Shown piece after piece: positions 50,330-60,080 of a DNA stretch of 64,000 nt. A model generated the notes under the pieces. That model was not told where the DNA came from and did not search any database. It saw only the letters and a program-made list of their open reading frames with translations. The translations under genes were made by a program, and so were the position numbers. Positions within the stretch are counted from its first letter, which is position 1. Each line of letters opens with the position of its first letter. This DNA comes from Sphaerotilus microaerophilus (GTDB lineage: Bacteria > Pseudomonadota > Gammaproteobacteria > Burkholderiales > Burkholderiaceae_C): NCBI RefSeq assembly GCF_023734135.1, contig NZ_AP025730.1, forward strand, positions 4,898,001 through 4,962,000. Reading direction: 5' to 3'.

Positions 50330-52744
50330 ATGCCTGAAAGCACCACTCAAAAATCGCTGCCGACTATCGCCCTTGTGCCGTCACGCCACTCGCCCGACCC
50401 TGTGCAGGAGGCGCCCACGGCGTGCGGCACCGGCTGCTGCGACCACACCGCGACGGTAGCCATTCTCTTAGTTGCCCTCAAGAAAAAGCAGTACGAGCAC
50501 TCGCACGTGCACTCGCACGGTTCGGCCAGTGGCCAGGCTCACGTCCAGCTCCAACCTCCGGATTCATCGGACTGCTGTGCGGCGGGCGCTTGTTCGGCCG
50601 AAGTTCAACCGGCGCGGGTCTCCGCCGCCGACGCCACGGGCCTGCTGCTGCGGATTCCGGCCATGGACTGCCCTGTCGAGGAAGGGCAGATACGCCGTGC
50701 GCTGGAGCCGTTTCCCCAGATACGGCGTCTGGCCTTCGACCTGCCGGGGCGCACGCTGGCGGTGGACGCGCCGGCCGATGTCTGGAGCGTGGTGACGGAC
50801 GCCATCCGGGGCGCGGGCTTCCAAGCCGAGCCGGTGTCAGCCCCGCCCTCGAACGAGGCAACCGCCCAGGCCCAGCGCAAGGAACTCGTCCAGCTCGGCG
50901 TCGCGCTGTTGGTGGCCATCGGCGCCGAGCTGGTGCATTTCTTCGCGCCCGACACCCTGGTCTGGAAGGGCGCCGGCTTTGCCGTTGCGGCCCTTGCCAT
51001 CGGCCTGTCCGGCCTGTCGGTGTTCCGCAAGGGGCTCAGTGCGCTGCTGCGTGGCCAGCTCAACATCAATGCGCTGATGAGCGTGGCGGTGGTGGGGGCG
51101 GCCGCCATCGGCCAATGGCCGGAAGCCGCGATGGTGATGGTGCTGTACTCGCTGGCGGAGCTCATCGAGGCCCGTGCCGTCGACCGTGCGCGCCATGCCA
51201 TCAAGGGGTTGCTGGACCTGTCGCCGCAGGAGGCGCAGGTGCGTCAGGCGGATGGCACCTGGTTGCCCGTGGCGGCCAAGGCCGTCGGCCTTGGCGCCAT
51301 CGTCCGGGTGCGGCCGGGTGAGCGCTTCGCCTTGGATGGCAAGGTCACGACCGGTCAGAGCGCCGTAGACCAATCGCCAGTCACCGGAGAGAGCGTGCCC
51401 GTCGACAAGGGCCCGGGCGACGAGGTCTTCGCCGGCACGGTGAACCAGAACGGCTCGCTGGAGTTCCAGGTCACCTCGCCGGCCAGTGACACGGTGCTGG
51501 CCCGCATCATCCACGCCGTGGAGGAGGCCCAGGGCAAGCGGGCACCGACGCAGCGCATCGTTGACCGGTTCGCGGCGGTCTACACGCCGGCGGTCTTCGC
51601 CGTGGCCCTGGCGGTGGCCGTGGGTGGACCGCTGCTGTTCGGGCTGGCCTGGACGGCTGCGGTCTACAAGGCATTGGTGATGCTGGTCATTGCCTGCCCG
51701 TGTGCCTTGGTTATCTCCACGCCGGTGACGGTGGTCAGCGGGCTGGCGGCCGCGGCACGTCGCGGCATCCTCATCAAGGGCGGCGTCTACCTGGAGGAAG
51801 CGCGCAAGCTCAAGGTCGTCGCCCTGGACAAGACCGGGACCGTGACCGAAGGCCGGCCCAAGCTGGTCCACCAGCAGATGCTGGCCAGCACGCTGCCTGA
51901 GGCTGCCGTGTTGGCCATCGCCGCCAGCCTGGCTGCGCGGTCCGACCACCCGGTCTCCAAGGCCATTGCCACCGGGCTGGGCCAGCCTCTGCACGAGGTC
52001 CAGCACTTCGGCGCCGAGGTTGGTCGTGGCGTCCACGGCGTCATCGACAGTCAGGACTACGTGCTGGGCAACCATCGCTGGGTCGAAGACCGCCGGCAAT
52101 GCTCGCCCGAGCTGGAGGCACTGATGCAGGCGCAGGAGCGCCAGGGCCGCACGGTCACCCTGCTGGCGAATGCGACGGGCGTGCTGGCCTTGTTCGCGGT
52201 GGCCGACACCACCAAGACCACGTCAAGGCAGGCGGTGGCTGAGCTGCGCTCGCTCGGCGTGGAAACGGTGATGCTGACCGGTGACAACGCGGCCACCGCC
52301 CGAGCCATCGCGGCCGAGGCAGGTATCGACGATGTTCAGGCCGGCCTGCTGCCAGATGACAAACTTCAGTCCATCCAGGCCCTGGGCGAGCGGGGCGACG
52401 TCGCCATGGTCGGCGACGGCATCAACGACGCCCCGGCGCTGGCGGCGGCCCGCATCGGCTTTGCGATGGGCGGTGCCGGCACGCACACCGCGGTCGAGGC
52501 CGCTGACGTGGTCATCATGAACGACGACCTGCGCCGCGTGCCCGAGGCCATCCGCCTGTCCCGGCGCACCCATGCCGTGCTGTGGCAGAACATCGGCATC
52601 GCCCTGGGCATCAAGCTGATGTTCCTGCTGCTCGCCGTCTTCGACAGCGCCACGATGTGGATGGCCGTCTTTGCCGACATGGGCGCGAGCCTGCTGGTGG
52701 TGTTCAACGGCCTGCGCCTGATGAAGGGCGTTCAACGCGAATAG
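50330..52744 (+). CDS. cadA: Heavy-metal P-type ATPase (Cd/Pb/Zn exporter)
   Basis: The 804-residue P1B-type pump exports divalent soft metals across the inner membrane. Its first 100 residues hold two Cys/His-rich patches (ACGTGCCDH; HSHVHSHGS; SDCCAAGACS), then a heavy-metal-associated domain with AMDCPVEEGQIRRAL. The core has the CPC ion-binding motif at 456-458 (VIACPCALVIS), the phosphorylation site DKTGT from Asp500, SDHP and the hinge MVGDGINDAPAL. CPC with a DxxA-type last helix fits Zn/Cd/Pb pumps, not copper. The gene is divergent from the CadR/PbrR-type regulator and starts seven bases after the promoter -10, so the mRNA leader is very short. I use cadA; pbrA would be equally fair. 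Confidence 0.92.
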   Translation: MPESTTQKSLPTIALVPSRHSPDPVQEAPTACGTGCCDHTATVAILLVALKKKQYEHSHVHSHGSASGQAHVQLQPPDSSDCCAAGACSAEVQPARVSAADATGLLLRIPAMDCPVEEGQIRRALEPFPQIRRLAFDLPGRTLAVDAPADVWSVVTDAIRGAGFQAEPVSAPPSNEATAQAQRKELVQLGVALLVAIGAELVHFFAPDTLVWKGAGFAVAALAIGLSGLSVFRKGLSALLRGQLNINALMSVAVVGAAAIGQWPEAAMVMVLYSLAELIEARAVDRARHAIKGLLDLSPQEAQVRQADGTWLPVAAKAVGLGAIVRVRPGERFALDGKVTTGQSAVDQSPVTGESVPVDKGPGDEVFAGTVNQNGSLEFQVTSPASDTVLARIIHAVEEAQGKRAPTQRIVDRFAAVYTPAVFAVALAVAVGGPLLFGLAWTAAVYKALVMLVIACPCALVISTPVTVVSGLAAAARRGILIKGGVYLEEARKLKVVALDKTGTVTEGRPKLVHQQMLASTLPEAAVLAIAASLAARSDHPVSKAIATGLGQPLHEVQHFGAEVGRGVHGVIDSQDYVLGNHRWVEDRRQCSPELEALMQAQERQGRTVTLLANATGVLALFAVADTTKTTSRQAVAELRSLGVETVMLTGDNAATARAIAAEAGIDDVQAGLLPDDKLQSIQALGERGDVAMVGDGINDAPALAAARIGFAMGGAGTHTAVEAADVVIMNDDLRRVPEAIRLSRRTHAVLWQNIGIALGIKLMFLLLAVFDSATMWMAVFADMGASLLVVFNGLRLMKGVQRE

Positions 52745-53204
52745 AACCCGCGCACCCGCAAGTCACCTCGGGGCGGAGGTTCTCCTGGCGCTGCGCCAAC
52801 TCGGCCACGATGCTGCAGTCCGGCGCGCAACCGTCGCTGCAGGTGGCGTCACACCCGCTGACGGCCGACTGCAGCGCGGCCTCCAGCGCCTGCAGCTCCG
52901 CGAGCCTCGCTCGCGCGGCCGTAAGTTGCTCCGCCGCCAGGTCACGGACCTCCTTGCAGGGCAGGCCTGGCGCATCGGCCAGGGCGACGAGCTGGCGCAC
53001 CTGGTCGATGCTGAAGCCGAAGTCGCGGCAGCGGCGGACGAACGCGACGCGCTGGATGGCGCTGGGCTCGTAGAGGCGCTGGGCCTTGTCCGACCGCCGG
53101 GCCAGTGGGAGCAGACCGATGCTCTCGTAGTAGCGGATGGTGGGGACCGTGGCTCCCGACGCTTGCGCCAGCGCGCCGATGGTCATCGTTCGGACTTGGG
53201 TCAT
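52704..53204 (-). CDS. MerR-family regulator with a Cys-rich C-terminal end
   Basis: The 166-residue product has the MerR winged helix (MTIGALAQASGATVPTIRYYESIGLLP with the RYYE motif visible) and then RVAFVRRCRDFGFSIDQVRQLV. The C-terminal part is Cys-rich: GCDATCSDGCAPDCSIV and CGCAG, unlike CadR/PbrR, so the ligand may be another metal. The gene converges with the ATPase gene and their ends overlap by 41 bp. Upstream on the same strand is a small Cys-rich membrane protein, whose promoter has a MerR-type spacer. The pair looks like a separate resistance unit. An ATG at 53186 could also be the start. Confidence 0.82.
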   Translation of the reverse strand: MTQVRTMTIGALAQASGATVPTIRYYESIGLLPLARRSDKAQRLYEPSAIQRVAFVRRCRDFGFSIDQVRQLVALADAPGLPCKEVRDLAAEQLTAARARLAELQALEAALQSAVSGCDATCSDGCAPDCSIVAELAQRQENLRPEVTCGCAGSIRVERPSSGAGR

Positions 53205-53234
53205 GGCGGTGCGTAGGTTGCGAGGGCGCTCGGG

Positions 53235-53546
53235 TCAGTCTGGGCGACCAGTTTGACACCCTTGGCAGCCGCCCTTGGGCGCGCAAGCCGAGCCAGCGGG
53301 ATAAGCGCAGGCTGCAGGTTGTGACGCCAGGGCCGACGTGCGGCGTCGCCAAGTCGCATACAGCAGCGCCAAGACGGCGGCCACGGCGACCAGCGCGGCC
53401 AGCTCATCCGCGCAAGCCAGCAGGGCGGCTCCGGCCGCAGCGACGGCTGCAGTGACGCCTGCCGCTCCCAACGCACCTGCCAGCGGCACCGCGCAACATG
53501 CTGCGCACGCTGCTCCCAGTCCCAGAACCGATTTCCAACTTGCCAT
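53235..53546 (-). CDS. Small Cys-rich membrane protein, MerR-associated
   Basis: The ATG at 53544-53546 gives MASWKSVLGLGAACAACCAVP, a product of 103 residues with two or three hydrophobic helices (LGAACAACCAVPLAGALG; AAGVTAAVAAAGAALLAC; ELAALVAVAAVLALLYATW) and a C-terminal CAPKGGCQGCQ patch. Paired Cys in the first helix and a Cys-rich tail recall small mercury-type uptake proteins (MerT/MerF class), but I cannot match it firmly. It lies 30 bp before the MerR gene on the same strand, with a MerR-type promoter upstream, so metal-controlled expression is likely. Confidence 0.6.
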   Translation of the reverse strand: MASWKSVLGLGAACAACCAVPLAGALGAAGVTAAVAAAGAALLACADELAALVAVAAVLALLYATWRRRTSALASQPAACAYPAGSACAPKGGCQGCQTGRPD

Positions 53547-53591
53547 TTCTGCCTCACGTGGTCGAGCACAGCGCTCGGGCGGCAAGGTAAG

Positions 53592-53618
53592 ACCTCAAGC
53601 GACTTGAGGGGCAAGGAT
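53592..53618 (-). promoter_or_regulatory. MerR-type promoter with a dyad before the small membrane gene
   Basis: On the minus strand TTGCCC is followed by a 19-bp spacer holding CTCAAG-TCG-CTTGAG and then TACCTT. The arms CCTCAAG (53593-53599) and CTTGAGG (53603-53609) are perfect. The 19-bp spacer is the mark of MerR-activated promoters. Confidence 0.6.
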
Positions 53619-53653
53619 TTTCTTGCGGTGATTCGGGTGTCGACAATGAGGTC

Positions 53654-53989
53654 ATGGACATCCTCAAGACGCTGGCTCTCTTTGTTGTCACGGCCGTCGC
53701 CGAGATTGTGGGCTGCTACCTGCCCTACCTGTGGCTGAAGCAGGGCAAGACTGCCTGGCTGCTGGCGCCTGCCGCATTGAGCCTTGGCTTGTTTGCCTGG
53801 CTGCTGTCCTTGCACCCGACGGCGTCCGGCCGGGTGTACGCAGCCTACGGCGGTGTCTACATCCTGGTCGCCGTGATGTGGCTGTGGGCCGTTGATGGCG
53901 TACGGCCAACAACGGCCGACCTGGTGGGCGTCTCGGTGAGCTTGATGGGCATGGTCATCATTATGTGGGGCGACCGGTCTGCGGCCTGA
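53654..53989 (+). CDS. ynfA: YnfA family (UPF0060) small membrane protein
   Basis: At 111 residues with four hydrophobic helices and the conserved [32 protein letters not shown] and [11 protein letters not shown] motifs, it is a standard YnfA. These proteins resemble small multidrug-resistance exporters, but their substrates are not well settled. A conserved Glu in the first helix (AEIVG) corresponds to the SMR active Glu region. It stands alone, downstream of and divergent from the MerR-controlled pair, and before hipBA. Confidence 0.92.
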   Translation: MDILKTLALFVVTAVAEIVGCYLPYLWLKQGKTAWLLAPAALSLGLFAWLLSLHPTASGRVYAAYGGVYILVAVMWLWAVDGVRPTTADLVGVSVSLMGMVIIMWGDRSAA

Positions 53990-54059
53990 GCTCCGCGGGT
54001 AAGGCCCCGTCCGGTCCGCTGGGAGGCTGGTTTTACGGCGGGAAATAGAATTTATATCT

Positions 54060-54167
54060 CTCGTAAGAGCTTTTAATGAGCCTAATCGCTCTTATGAGGG
54101 TTTCTGTTCTTGATGAGCTTGACCTGCGTTTCAATGAGTCATATATTGCACCTTATAAGGGCTCTTA
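54060..54167 (+). promoter_or_regulatory. Repeated half-sites upstream of hipB
   Basis: CTCGTAAGAGC (54060-54070) and GCTCTTATGAG (54088-54098) are inverted copies with one mismatch; a further GCTCTTA occurs at 54161-54167 after CCTTATAAGG. The block is AT-rich beside GC-rich genes and fits HipB-type autoregulatory operators. Confidence 0.6.
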
Positions 54168-54202
54168 ACAGAAATAGCAGTCTTGCTGTGGGCGGTAAAG
54201 CT

Positions 54203-54532
54203 ATGACAAGTCCAATTCCCCTTCCCGTTGAGCGGGCACTGGCACGGCTGGGTCAGAACATCTCGCTGGCTCGGCGGCGCCGTCACATGTCGCAGCAGAT
54301 GCTGGCGGAGCGCATCGGCGCTTCGTTGAACACCGTTCGCCGGATGGAGCAGGGACATTCGGGCATGGCGCTGCAGCATGTAGCCCGCGCGTTGCAGGTC
54401 TTCGGGGAGCTCGACAAGCTTGAAGCCCTCTTGGACACCCCGCAGGACAGCGTGGGGCTGACGCTGATGGACGAGGCGCTGCCGCAACGCATCCGAACCC
54501 GCGCGCGCACCCCTGAATCGGGTTCGTTCTGA
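54203..54532 (+). CDS. hipB: HipB-like XRE-family antitoxin
   Basis: The ATG at 54203 starts MTSPIPLPVERALARLGQN; upstream in-frame ATGs fall inside the operator repeats and are unlikely. Residues about 18-72 are an XRE helix-turn-helix (ISLARRRRHMSQQMLAERIGASLNTVRRMEQGHSG, seen as the two helices with QQMLAERIG and NTVRRME). The 109-residue product ends in a flexible tail of the kind HipB uses. It lies two bases before hipA. It should neutralise HipA and repress the pair at the upstream repeats. Confidence 0.85.
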   Translation: MTSPIPLPVERALARLGQNISLARRRRHMSQQMLAERIGASLNTVRRMEQGHSGMALQHVARALQVFGELDKLEALLDTPQDSVGLTLMDEALPQRIRTRARTPESGSF

Positions 54533-54534
54533 CG

Positions 54535-55866
54535 ATGGCGTCGCAACGAAAGCCAAGCGCAACGCAGGTCGAGCTGGATGTGTTTCTCGGCGCGGCTGAG
54601 CATGCCGTGGGCAAGCTGGTGTACGTGCGTGCCGGGCAGCGGGAGTTCTCCCAGTTCGCCTATAGTGAAAGCTGGCTCTCAGACCCGCGCTTCTTCGACG
54701 TGTCGCCCGACCTGGACAAGACCGTGGGCCACCAGGTTCGCCGGGCTGCGACCAAGGAGGACTCTGTGTTCTTCTTTGCGCTGGCAGACACCGAGCCTGA
54801 TAGCTGGGGTCGGCGGGTCATCGCACGTGCGCACGCCAAGGAGCGACAAAAGAATCCGGCGCTCGGCCCGCTGACCGAGCTGGACTACCTCTGCGCGGTC
54901 GACGACCACAGCCGAATCGGCGCCTTGCGCTTGCGCGATGCCAGCAAGCGCTATCTGCGCAGCGTTGCGACGGGGCAGCGCACTACGCCCGCGTTGTTGG
55001 AGCTTGAGCACATGCTCTCTGCCAGTCGCGCCGTAGAGCAGAGCAAGGAATCGGCTGAGGACTTGAGGTACCTCCTTGGCAAGGCAACCTCGCTGGGCGG
55101 CCTTCGGCCCAAGTGCAGCATCGTCGATGAAGATGGCGCACTGGCCCTGGGCAAGTTCCCGAGCGTGCAAGACGAGCGCAGTGTGACCCGCGGCGAGGTC
55201 TTGGCGCTGCGCCTGGCGCAGCTGGCGGGTATTGAGGTGGCCTCGGCCCGCATCGTCACGGTCCAAGGCGAACCGGTGGCGGTCATCCGCCGTTTCGACC
55301 GCACCGCGGAGCAGGCGCGCATCCCGTACATCTCCGGGGCCACGCTGCTGCAGTCCAACCGGGGCGACGAGCGCGCGTACACCGAGTTGGTCGACGCGAT
55401 GCGCTCAAAGTGCCTCGCCTTCAAGCGAGACGCACAGCAGTTGTGGCGGCGGATGGTGTTCAACCACCTGGTCACCAACGTGGACGACCACCTCCACAAC
55501 ATTGGCTTCCTCTACGCCGATGCCAACCTGTGGCGCCTGGCGCCGGCTTTCGACCTGAATCCGTTCCCGGACAAGGAGCGCGAGTCCAAGACCTGGCTCA
55601 GCGAAGACACCGGGCCCATCACCTCGGTGGAGACGCTGCTGGCGCAAGCCGCGCGGTTTGAGCTGAGCGCAGATGAAGCCAGACAAGTGCTGGCGGATGT
55701 GGTGTCCGCAGTCAGTCGATGGCGACACATTGCGGTGATGCCTGAGGTCGGCATGGCGCAGCATGAACTCGAGGCCTTTGCGCCAGCTTTCGAGCATGCC
55801 GAACTGGAGGGTGCTCGGCGCGCCAGCTGCTCGGAGGCGACACAGCAGGGGGCCGCAAACTTGTAG
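54535..55866 (+). CDS. hipA: HipA-family Ser/Thr kinase toxin
   Basis: The 443-residue product has HipA features in order: an N-terminal GKLVYVRAGQREFSQFAY strand region, the ligand loop GGLRPKCSIV, VAVIRRFDRT, the catalytic FNHLVTNVDDHLHNIGFL (Asp with HxxN) and APAFDLNP (metal-binding Asp). HipA enzymes phosphorylate targets such as glutamyl-tRNA synthetase, stop growth and promote persistence. The start follows hipB after two bases. The last 25 residues are Ala/Ser-rich and variable. It is the last accessory-looking gene before the core block at the right end. Confidence 0.9.
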   Translation: MASQRKPSATQVELDVFLGAAEHAVGKLVYVRAGQREFSQFAYSESWLSDPRFFDVSPDLDKTVGHQVRRAATKEDSVFFFALADTEPDSWGRRVIARAHAKERQKNPALGPLTELDYLCAVDDHSRIGALRLRDASKRYLRSVATGQRTTPALLELEHMLSASRAVEQSKESAEDLRYLLGKATSLGGLRPKCSIVDEDGALALGKFPSVQDERSVTRGEVLALRLAQLAGIEVASARIVTVQGEPVAVIRRFDRTAEQARIPYISGATLLQSNRGDERAYTELVDAMRSKCLAFKRDAQQLWRRMVFNHLVTNVDDHLHNIGFLYADANLWRLAPAFDLNPFPDKERESKTWLSEDTGPITSVETLLAQAARFELSADEARQVLADVVSAVSRWRHIAVMPEVGMAQHELEAFAPAFEHAELEGARRASCSEATQQGAANL

Positions 55867-56087
55867 CTATGGCGTAGCCAAATGATGTAACAACAACCTA
55901 AGTTGTTGATATTATTGAGTTTACAAGTAATGCTGCATCATGGGCGTGTGGCCGGCGAAGTCCTGGGCGGTAGCGGGGGCGGGGTTGCCGGAAGGGGCTT
56001 GCATGACGGTGCAGGGAGATCGGGCGGCAAAGGCGCGGATCTTAGGGGAGGCGGCCGCCAAGCCCGCCCTCCGTGCGTGCCGCCCGC
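55867..56087. other. 221-bp boundary region between hipA and cysB
   Basis: An AT-rich patch (about 55880-55930) holds a hairpin: CAACAAC (55891-55897), CTAA loop, GTTGTTG (55902-55908), perhaps a hipA terminator without a good T-run. After it the sequence turns GC-rich. No direct repeat of an integrase site could be identified. Confidence 0.45.
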
Positions 56088-57053
56088 TCAGATCTCGAAC
56101 ACCCCGGCCGCCTCCGCCCGCTGGGCCTGCTCCACCACTGCGCGGGTGAGCGGGGGCGCGAAGCTCTGGATGAAGTCGTAGACGTAGCTGCGCAGGAAGG
56201 CCCCGCGGCGCAGTGCCAGCCGGGTCAGGTTGGTGGCGAACAGATGGCGCGCGTCGATGGCTTGCAGCGCCGTGTCGCGCTCCTCGTCGTAGGCGATCGA
56301 GGCGACGATGCCCACCCCCATGCCCAGCTCGACGTAGGTCTTGATGACATCCGCATCCATCGCGCCCAGCACCACGTTGGGCGCGAGGCCGTGCCGCTGG
56401 AAGGCCTCGTCGATGTGGCCGCGCCCGGTGTAGCCGGGCTCGTAGGTGATCAGCGGGAAGCCGGCGAGGCGCTGCAGCGACAGTCCCAGGCCGGTGGCCG
56501 CCTCCTGGGCGAGGGCATGGCCGCGTGGCACCACCACCGCGTGGGTCCAGCGGTAGCAGGGCAGGGCCACCAAGTCGTCGAACTCGGCCAGCGCCTCGGT
56601 GGCGATGCCGATGTCCGCCTCGCCGCTGCGCAGCATCTCGGCCACCTGCCGGGGCGAGCCCTGGTGCAGGTGCAACTCCACCTCCGGGTAGCTGCGGGCA
56701 AAGTCGCGCACCGCGTGCGGGAGGGCGTAGCGAGCCTGGGAGTGGGTGGCGGCGATCGTCAGCGTGCCGCGGCCCACGGCGGCGTAGTCCGCCCCGGCGC
56801 GCCTGAGGTTCTCGGCCTCGACCAACAGCCGCTCGACGATCGGCAGCACCGTCTCGCCCGGGGGCGTCAGCCCGGTCAGCCGCTTGCCGGCACGCACGAA
56901 GATGTCCACGCCCAGCTCCTCCTCCAGCTCACGGATCTGCCGGCTCACGCCGGGCTGCGAGGTGTGCAGCGCAGCAGCCACCTCGGTGAGGTTGAAGCCG
57001 CGGCGCACGGTCTCCCGCACGGATCTCAATTGTTGGAAGTTCACGCAGGGCAT
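56088..57053 (-). CDS. cysB: CysB-type LysR-family regulator of sulfur assimilation
   Basis: The start is either the ATG at 57051-57053 (MPCVNFQQLRSV) or the GTG three codons later, which would mimic the typical MNFQQLRSVRET opening. The 321-residue product has the LysR winged helix (LTEVAAALHTSQPGVSRQIRELEEELG) and an effector domain with TIAATHSQARYALPHAV, typical of CysB/Cbl. CysB activates sulfate uptake and reduction genes in response to N-acetylserine or sulfide status. It is divergent from cysP, which it presumably activates from the shared spacer. The regulated neighbours strengthen the assignment. Confidence 0.92.
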   Translation of the reverse strand: MPCVNFQQLRSVRETVRRGFNLTEVAAALHTSQPGVSRQIRELEEELGVDIFVRAGKRLTGLTPPGETVLPIVERLLVEAENLRRAGADYAAVGRGTLTIAATHSQARYALPHAVRDFARSYPEVELHLHQGSPRQVAEMLRSGEADIGIATEALAEFDDLVALPCYRWTHAVVVPRGHALAQEAATGLGLSLQRLAGFPLITYEPGYTGRGHIDEAFQRHGLAPNVVLGAMDADVIKTYVELGMGVGIVASIAYDEERDTALQAIDARHLFATNLTRLALRRGAFLRSYVYDFIQSFAPPLTRAVVEQAQRAEAAGVFEI

Positions 57054-57279
57054 CAGCGGTCTCTGCAGCCGCCGGGTCGATGGGTCCAGGGGAAGCGGCG
57101 ATTGTGGAAACGCACCATCGAACAACAAACGACTGATTTGTTCTTTCGTTAGTTGATCTACGCATAAGAAGACGACGGGCGGACTCATTCGCTCTGCGCA
57201 TAAGCAACCTCGCAATCCTTCGTTCCGGGAATCAGGCGGCGTTCCTAGCATGCCGGCGATCGATCCAAGGACCCTCGCC
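57054..57279. promoter_or_regulatory. Divergent cysB/cysP control region
   Basis: This spacer of about 226 bp includes an AT-rich part around 57110-57200 with the word GCATAAG twice (57163-57169 and 57199-57205), which could be part of CysB-binding sites. No confident -35/-10 pair can be picked. CCAAGGA at 57265-57271 is the ribosome site that favours the cysP start at 57280. Confidence 0.5.
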
Positions 57280-58311
57280 ATGACCGCTTCGCCCCCCTCC
57301 TCCGTCCGCACCGTTGCCCGCCATCTTCTGGCGGTGGCAGCGCTCAGCCTGAGCTTTGCGCTCCCGGTGCAAGCCAGGGACATCACGCTGCTCAACGTCT
57401 CCTACGACCCGACCCGCGAGCTCTACGTCGATTTCAACAGGGCCTTCGCGGCGCATTGGAAGGCCAGGACCGGCGACAGCGTGACCGTCAAGCAAAGCCA
57501 CGGCGGCTCGGGCAAGCAGGCCCGTTCGGTGATCGACGGGCTGGAGGCCGACGTGGTGACGCTGGCGCTGGCCTACGACATCGACGAACTGGCCGAACGA
57601 GCCAAACTCATCCCCGCCGACTGGCAGAAGCGCCTGAAGCACAACAGCTCGCCCTACACCAGCACCATCGTCTTCCTGGTGCGCAAGGGCAACCCCAAGG
57701 GCATCCGGGACTGGGACGACCTGGTCAAGCCGGGCGTGTCCGTCATCACCCCGAACCCCAAGACCTCCGGCGGCGCGCGCTGGAACTACCTGGCCGCCTG
57801 GGGCTACGCGCTGAAGAAGACCGGCAGCGAGGCCAAGGCGCGGAACTTCGTCGGCGCGCTGCTGAAGAACGTGCCGGTGCTGGACTCGGGCGCGCGCGGC
57901 GCGACCACCACCTTCGTCGAGCGCGGCATCGGCGACGTGCTGCTGGCCTGGGAGAACGAGGCGCTGCTGGCGCTCAAGGAGCTGGGACCGGAGAAGTTCG
58001 ACATCGTCGCGCCCAGCCTGTCCATCCTGGCCGAGCCGCCGGTGACGGTGATCGACAAGGTGGTCGACAAGCGAGGCACCCGCGCCGTCGCGCAGGCCTA
58101 CCTGGAGTACCTGTATTCGCCCGAGGGCCAGACCATTGCGGCAGAGAACTACTACCGCCCGATCGACCCGGCGGTGGCCGCCAAGTTCGCCAAGCAGTAC
58201 CCGAAGGTAACGCTCTTCACCATCGAGGACGTCTTCGGCGGCTGGACGAAGGCGCAGAAGACGCACTTCGCCGACGGCGGGACCTTCGATCAGGTCTTCA
58301 CGCGCAAGTGA
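57280..58311 (+). CDS. cysP: Sulfate ABC transporter periplasmic binding protein
   Basis: The ATG at 57280 has AAGGA at a good distance; the ATG 30 bases upstream does not. The 343-residue product begins with a signal peptide ([23 protein letters not shown], cleavage probable after QA). The mature part has [17 protein letters not shown] and [30 protein letters not shown], the sulfate-binding loops of Sbp/CysP. It delivers sulfate or thiosulfate in the periplasm to the CysTWA importer encoded just after it. Sbp would be an equally fair symbol, since the two subtypes differ little by eye. Confidence 0.92.
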   Translation: MTASPPSSVRTVARHLLAVAALSLSFALPVQARDITLLNVSYDPTRELYVDFNRAFAAHWKARTGDSVTVKQSHGGSGKQARSVIDGLEADVVTLALAYDIDELAERAKLIPADWQKRLKHNSSPYTSTIVFLVRKGNPKGIRDWDDLVKPGVSVITPNPKTSGGARWNYLAAWGYALKKTGSEAKARNFVGALLKNVPVLDSGARGATTTFVERGIGDVLLAWENEALLALKELGPEKFDIVAPSLSILAEPPVTVIDKVVDKRGTRAVAQAYLEYLYSPEGQTIAAENYYRPIDPAVAAKFAKQYPKVTLFTIEDVFGGWTKAQKTHFADGGTFDQVFTRK

Positions 58312-58324
58312 GGGCGGGATCGCG

Positions 58325-59161
58325 ATGATCTTCACCCGCACCCTGCTGCGGCGCCACAGCGTGCTGCCGGGCTTCGACCTGGCGCTCGGTTTTGCGCTGC
58401 TGTACCTCAGCCTGATCGTGCTGGTGCCGCTGTCGGCGGCCTTCCTGAAGACGGCCACACTGAGCTGGGGCCAGTTCCTGGAGGCCACCACCACGCCGCG
58501 GGTGCTGGCCTCGTACCGGCTGACCTTTGGCGCGTCCTTGCTGGCCGCTGCCCTCAACGCCCTGTTCGGCCTGATCGTTGCCTGGGTGCTGGTGCGCTAC
58601 GACTTCCCGTTCAAGCGCCTCGTCGACGCCCTGGTGGACCTTCCCTTTGCGCTGCCCACCGCGGTGGCCGGCATCGCGCTGACGGCCATCTGGGCCCAGA
58701 ACGGCTGGCTCGGCCAGTGGCTGCCCTTCCAGGTCAGCTTCACGCCGCTGGGCGTGTGGGTGGCGCTGGTCTTCATCGGCCTGCCCTTCGTCGTGCGCAC
58801 CGTGCAGCCGGTGCTCGAAGACGTCAACCAGGAGCTCGAAGAAGCCGCTGCCACGCTCGGGGCCACGCGCTGGCAGACCTTTGCCAAGGTGGTCTTTCCG
58901 ATCCTGTCGCCGGCCCTGCTGACGGGGTTCGCGCTGGCCTTCGCCCGCGCGCTGGGCGAGTACGGCTCGGTCATCTTCATCGCCGGCAACATGCCCATGA
59001 TCAGCGAGATCACGCCGCTCATCATCATCAGCAAGCTCGAGCAGTACGACTACGCCGGCGCCACCGCGGTGGCCGTGGTGATGCTCGGCGTGTCCTTCGC
59101 CCTGCTGCTGGCGATCAACAGCCTGCAGGCCTGGGCCCGCCGCCGTCAAGGGATGCTATGA
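58325..59161 (+). CDS. cysT: Sulfate ABC transporter permease CysT (CysU)
   Basis: This inner-membrane permease of 278 residues has about six helices, a [25 protein letters not shown] stretch and the EAA loop [23 protein letters not shown], through which it contacts CysA. It follows cysP after 13 bp and its stop overlaps the cysW start (ATGA). With CysW it forms the sulfate channel. Length and motifs are normal for the family. Confidence 0.94.
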   Translation: MIFTRTLLRRHSVLPGFDLALGFALLYLSLIVLVPLSAAFLKTATLSWGQFLEATTTPRVLASYRLTFGASLLAAALNALFGLIVAWVLVRYDFPFKRLVDALVDLPFALPTAVAGIALTAIWAQNGWLGQWLPFQVSFTPLGVWVALVFIGLPFVVRTVQPVLEDVNQELEEAAATLGATRWQTFAKVVFPILSPALLTGFALAFARALGEYGSVIFIAGNMPMISEITPLIIISKLEQYDYAGATAVAVVMLGVSFALLLAINSLQAWARRRQGML

Positions 59162-60080
59162 CTGCCGCTGCCGTCACCCACCTGCGGGCCGAGCGCCGGG
59201 CCGCTCCCAAGCCGGCCCGCATCCCCTCGGGGGATCGACCGGCGTACTCGACGGGCGAGGGGCGCACGGCCACCGAAGAACCCGCCTGGGTCCGTTGGCT
59301 GCTCATCGCCCTGGCGCTGGGCTTCATGACCCTGTTCCTCTTCGTGCCGCTGGCCACCGTCTTCGTCGAGGCGCTGAAGAAGGGCTGGGGCGTCTACCTG
59401 GCCGCCATCACCGACGACGACGCGCTCAGCGCGATCCAGCTCACCCTGATCGCCACACTGATCAGCGTGCCGCTGAACGTCGTCTTCGGCGTGTCCGCCG
59501 CCTGGGCGATCACCAAGTTCGACTTCCGCGGCAAGAACCTGCTGCTCACGCTGATCGACCTGCCGTTCTCGGTCAGCCCGGTCATCGCCGGCCTGATCTA
59601 CGTGCTGGTCTTCGGGCTGCAGGGCTGGTTCGGCGAGTGGCTGCGCGACCACGACCTCAAGGTCATCTTCGCGGTGCCGGGCATCGTGCTGGCCACCGTC
59701 TTCGTCACCTTCCCCTTTGTCGCGCGCGAGCTGATCCCGCTGATGCAGGCCCAGGGCATCGAGCAGGAGGAGGCCGCCCGGGTGCTGGGCGCCAACGGCT
59801 GGCAGATGTTCCGCCGCGTCACCCTGCCCAACATCCAGTGGGCGCTGCTGTACGGCGTGATCCTGTGCAACGCCCGGGCGATGGGCGAGTTCGGCGCGGT
59901 CAGCGTGGTCTCCGGCCACATCCGCGGCCAGACCAACACCATGCCGCTGCACATCGAGATTGCCTACAACGAATACCAGTTCGCCGCCGCCTTCGCCGTC
60001 GCCTCGCTGCTGGCCGGCCTGGCGCTGGTGACGCTGGGGGCCAAGTTCTCAGTGGAACAGCGCATGAAGAAGGAAGCCCG

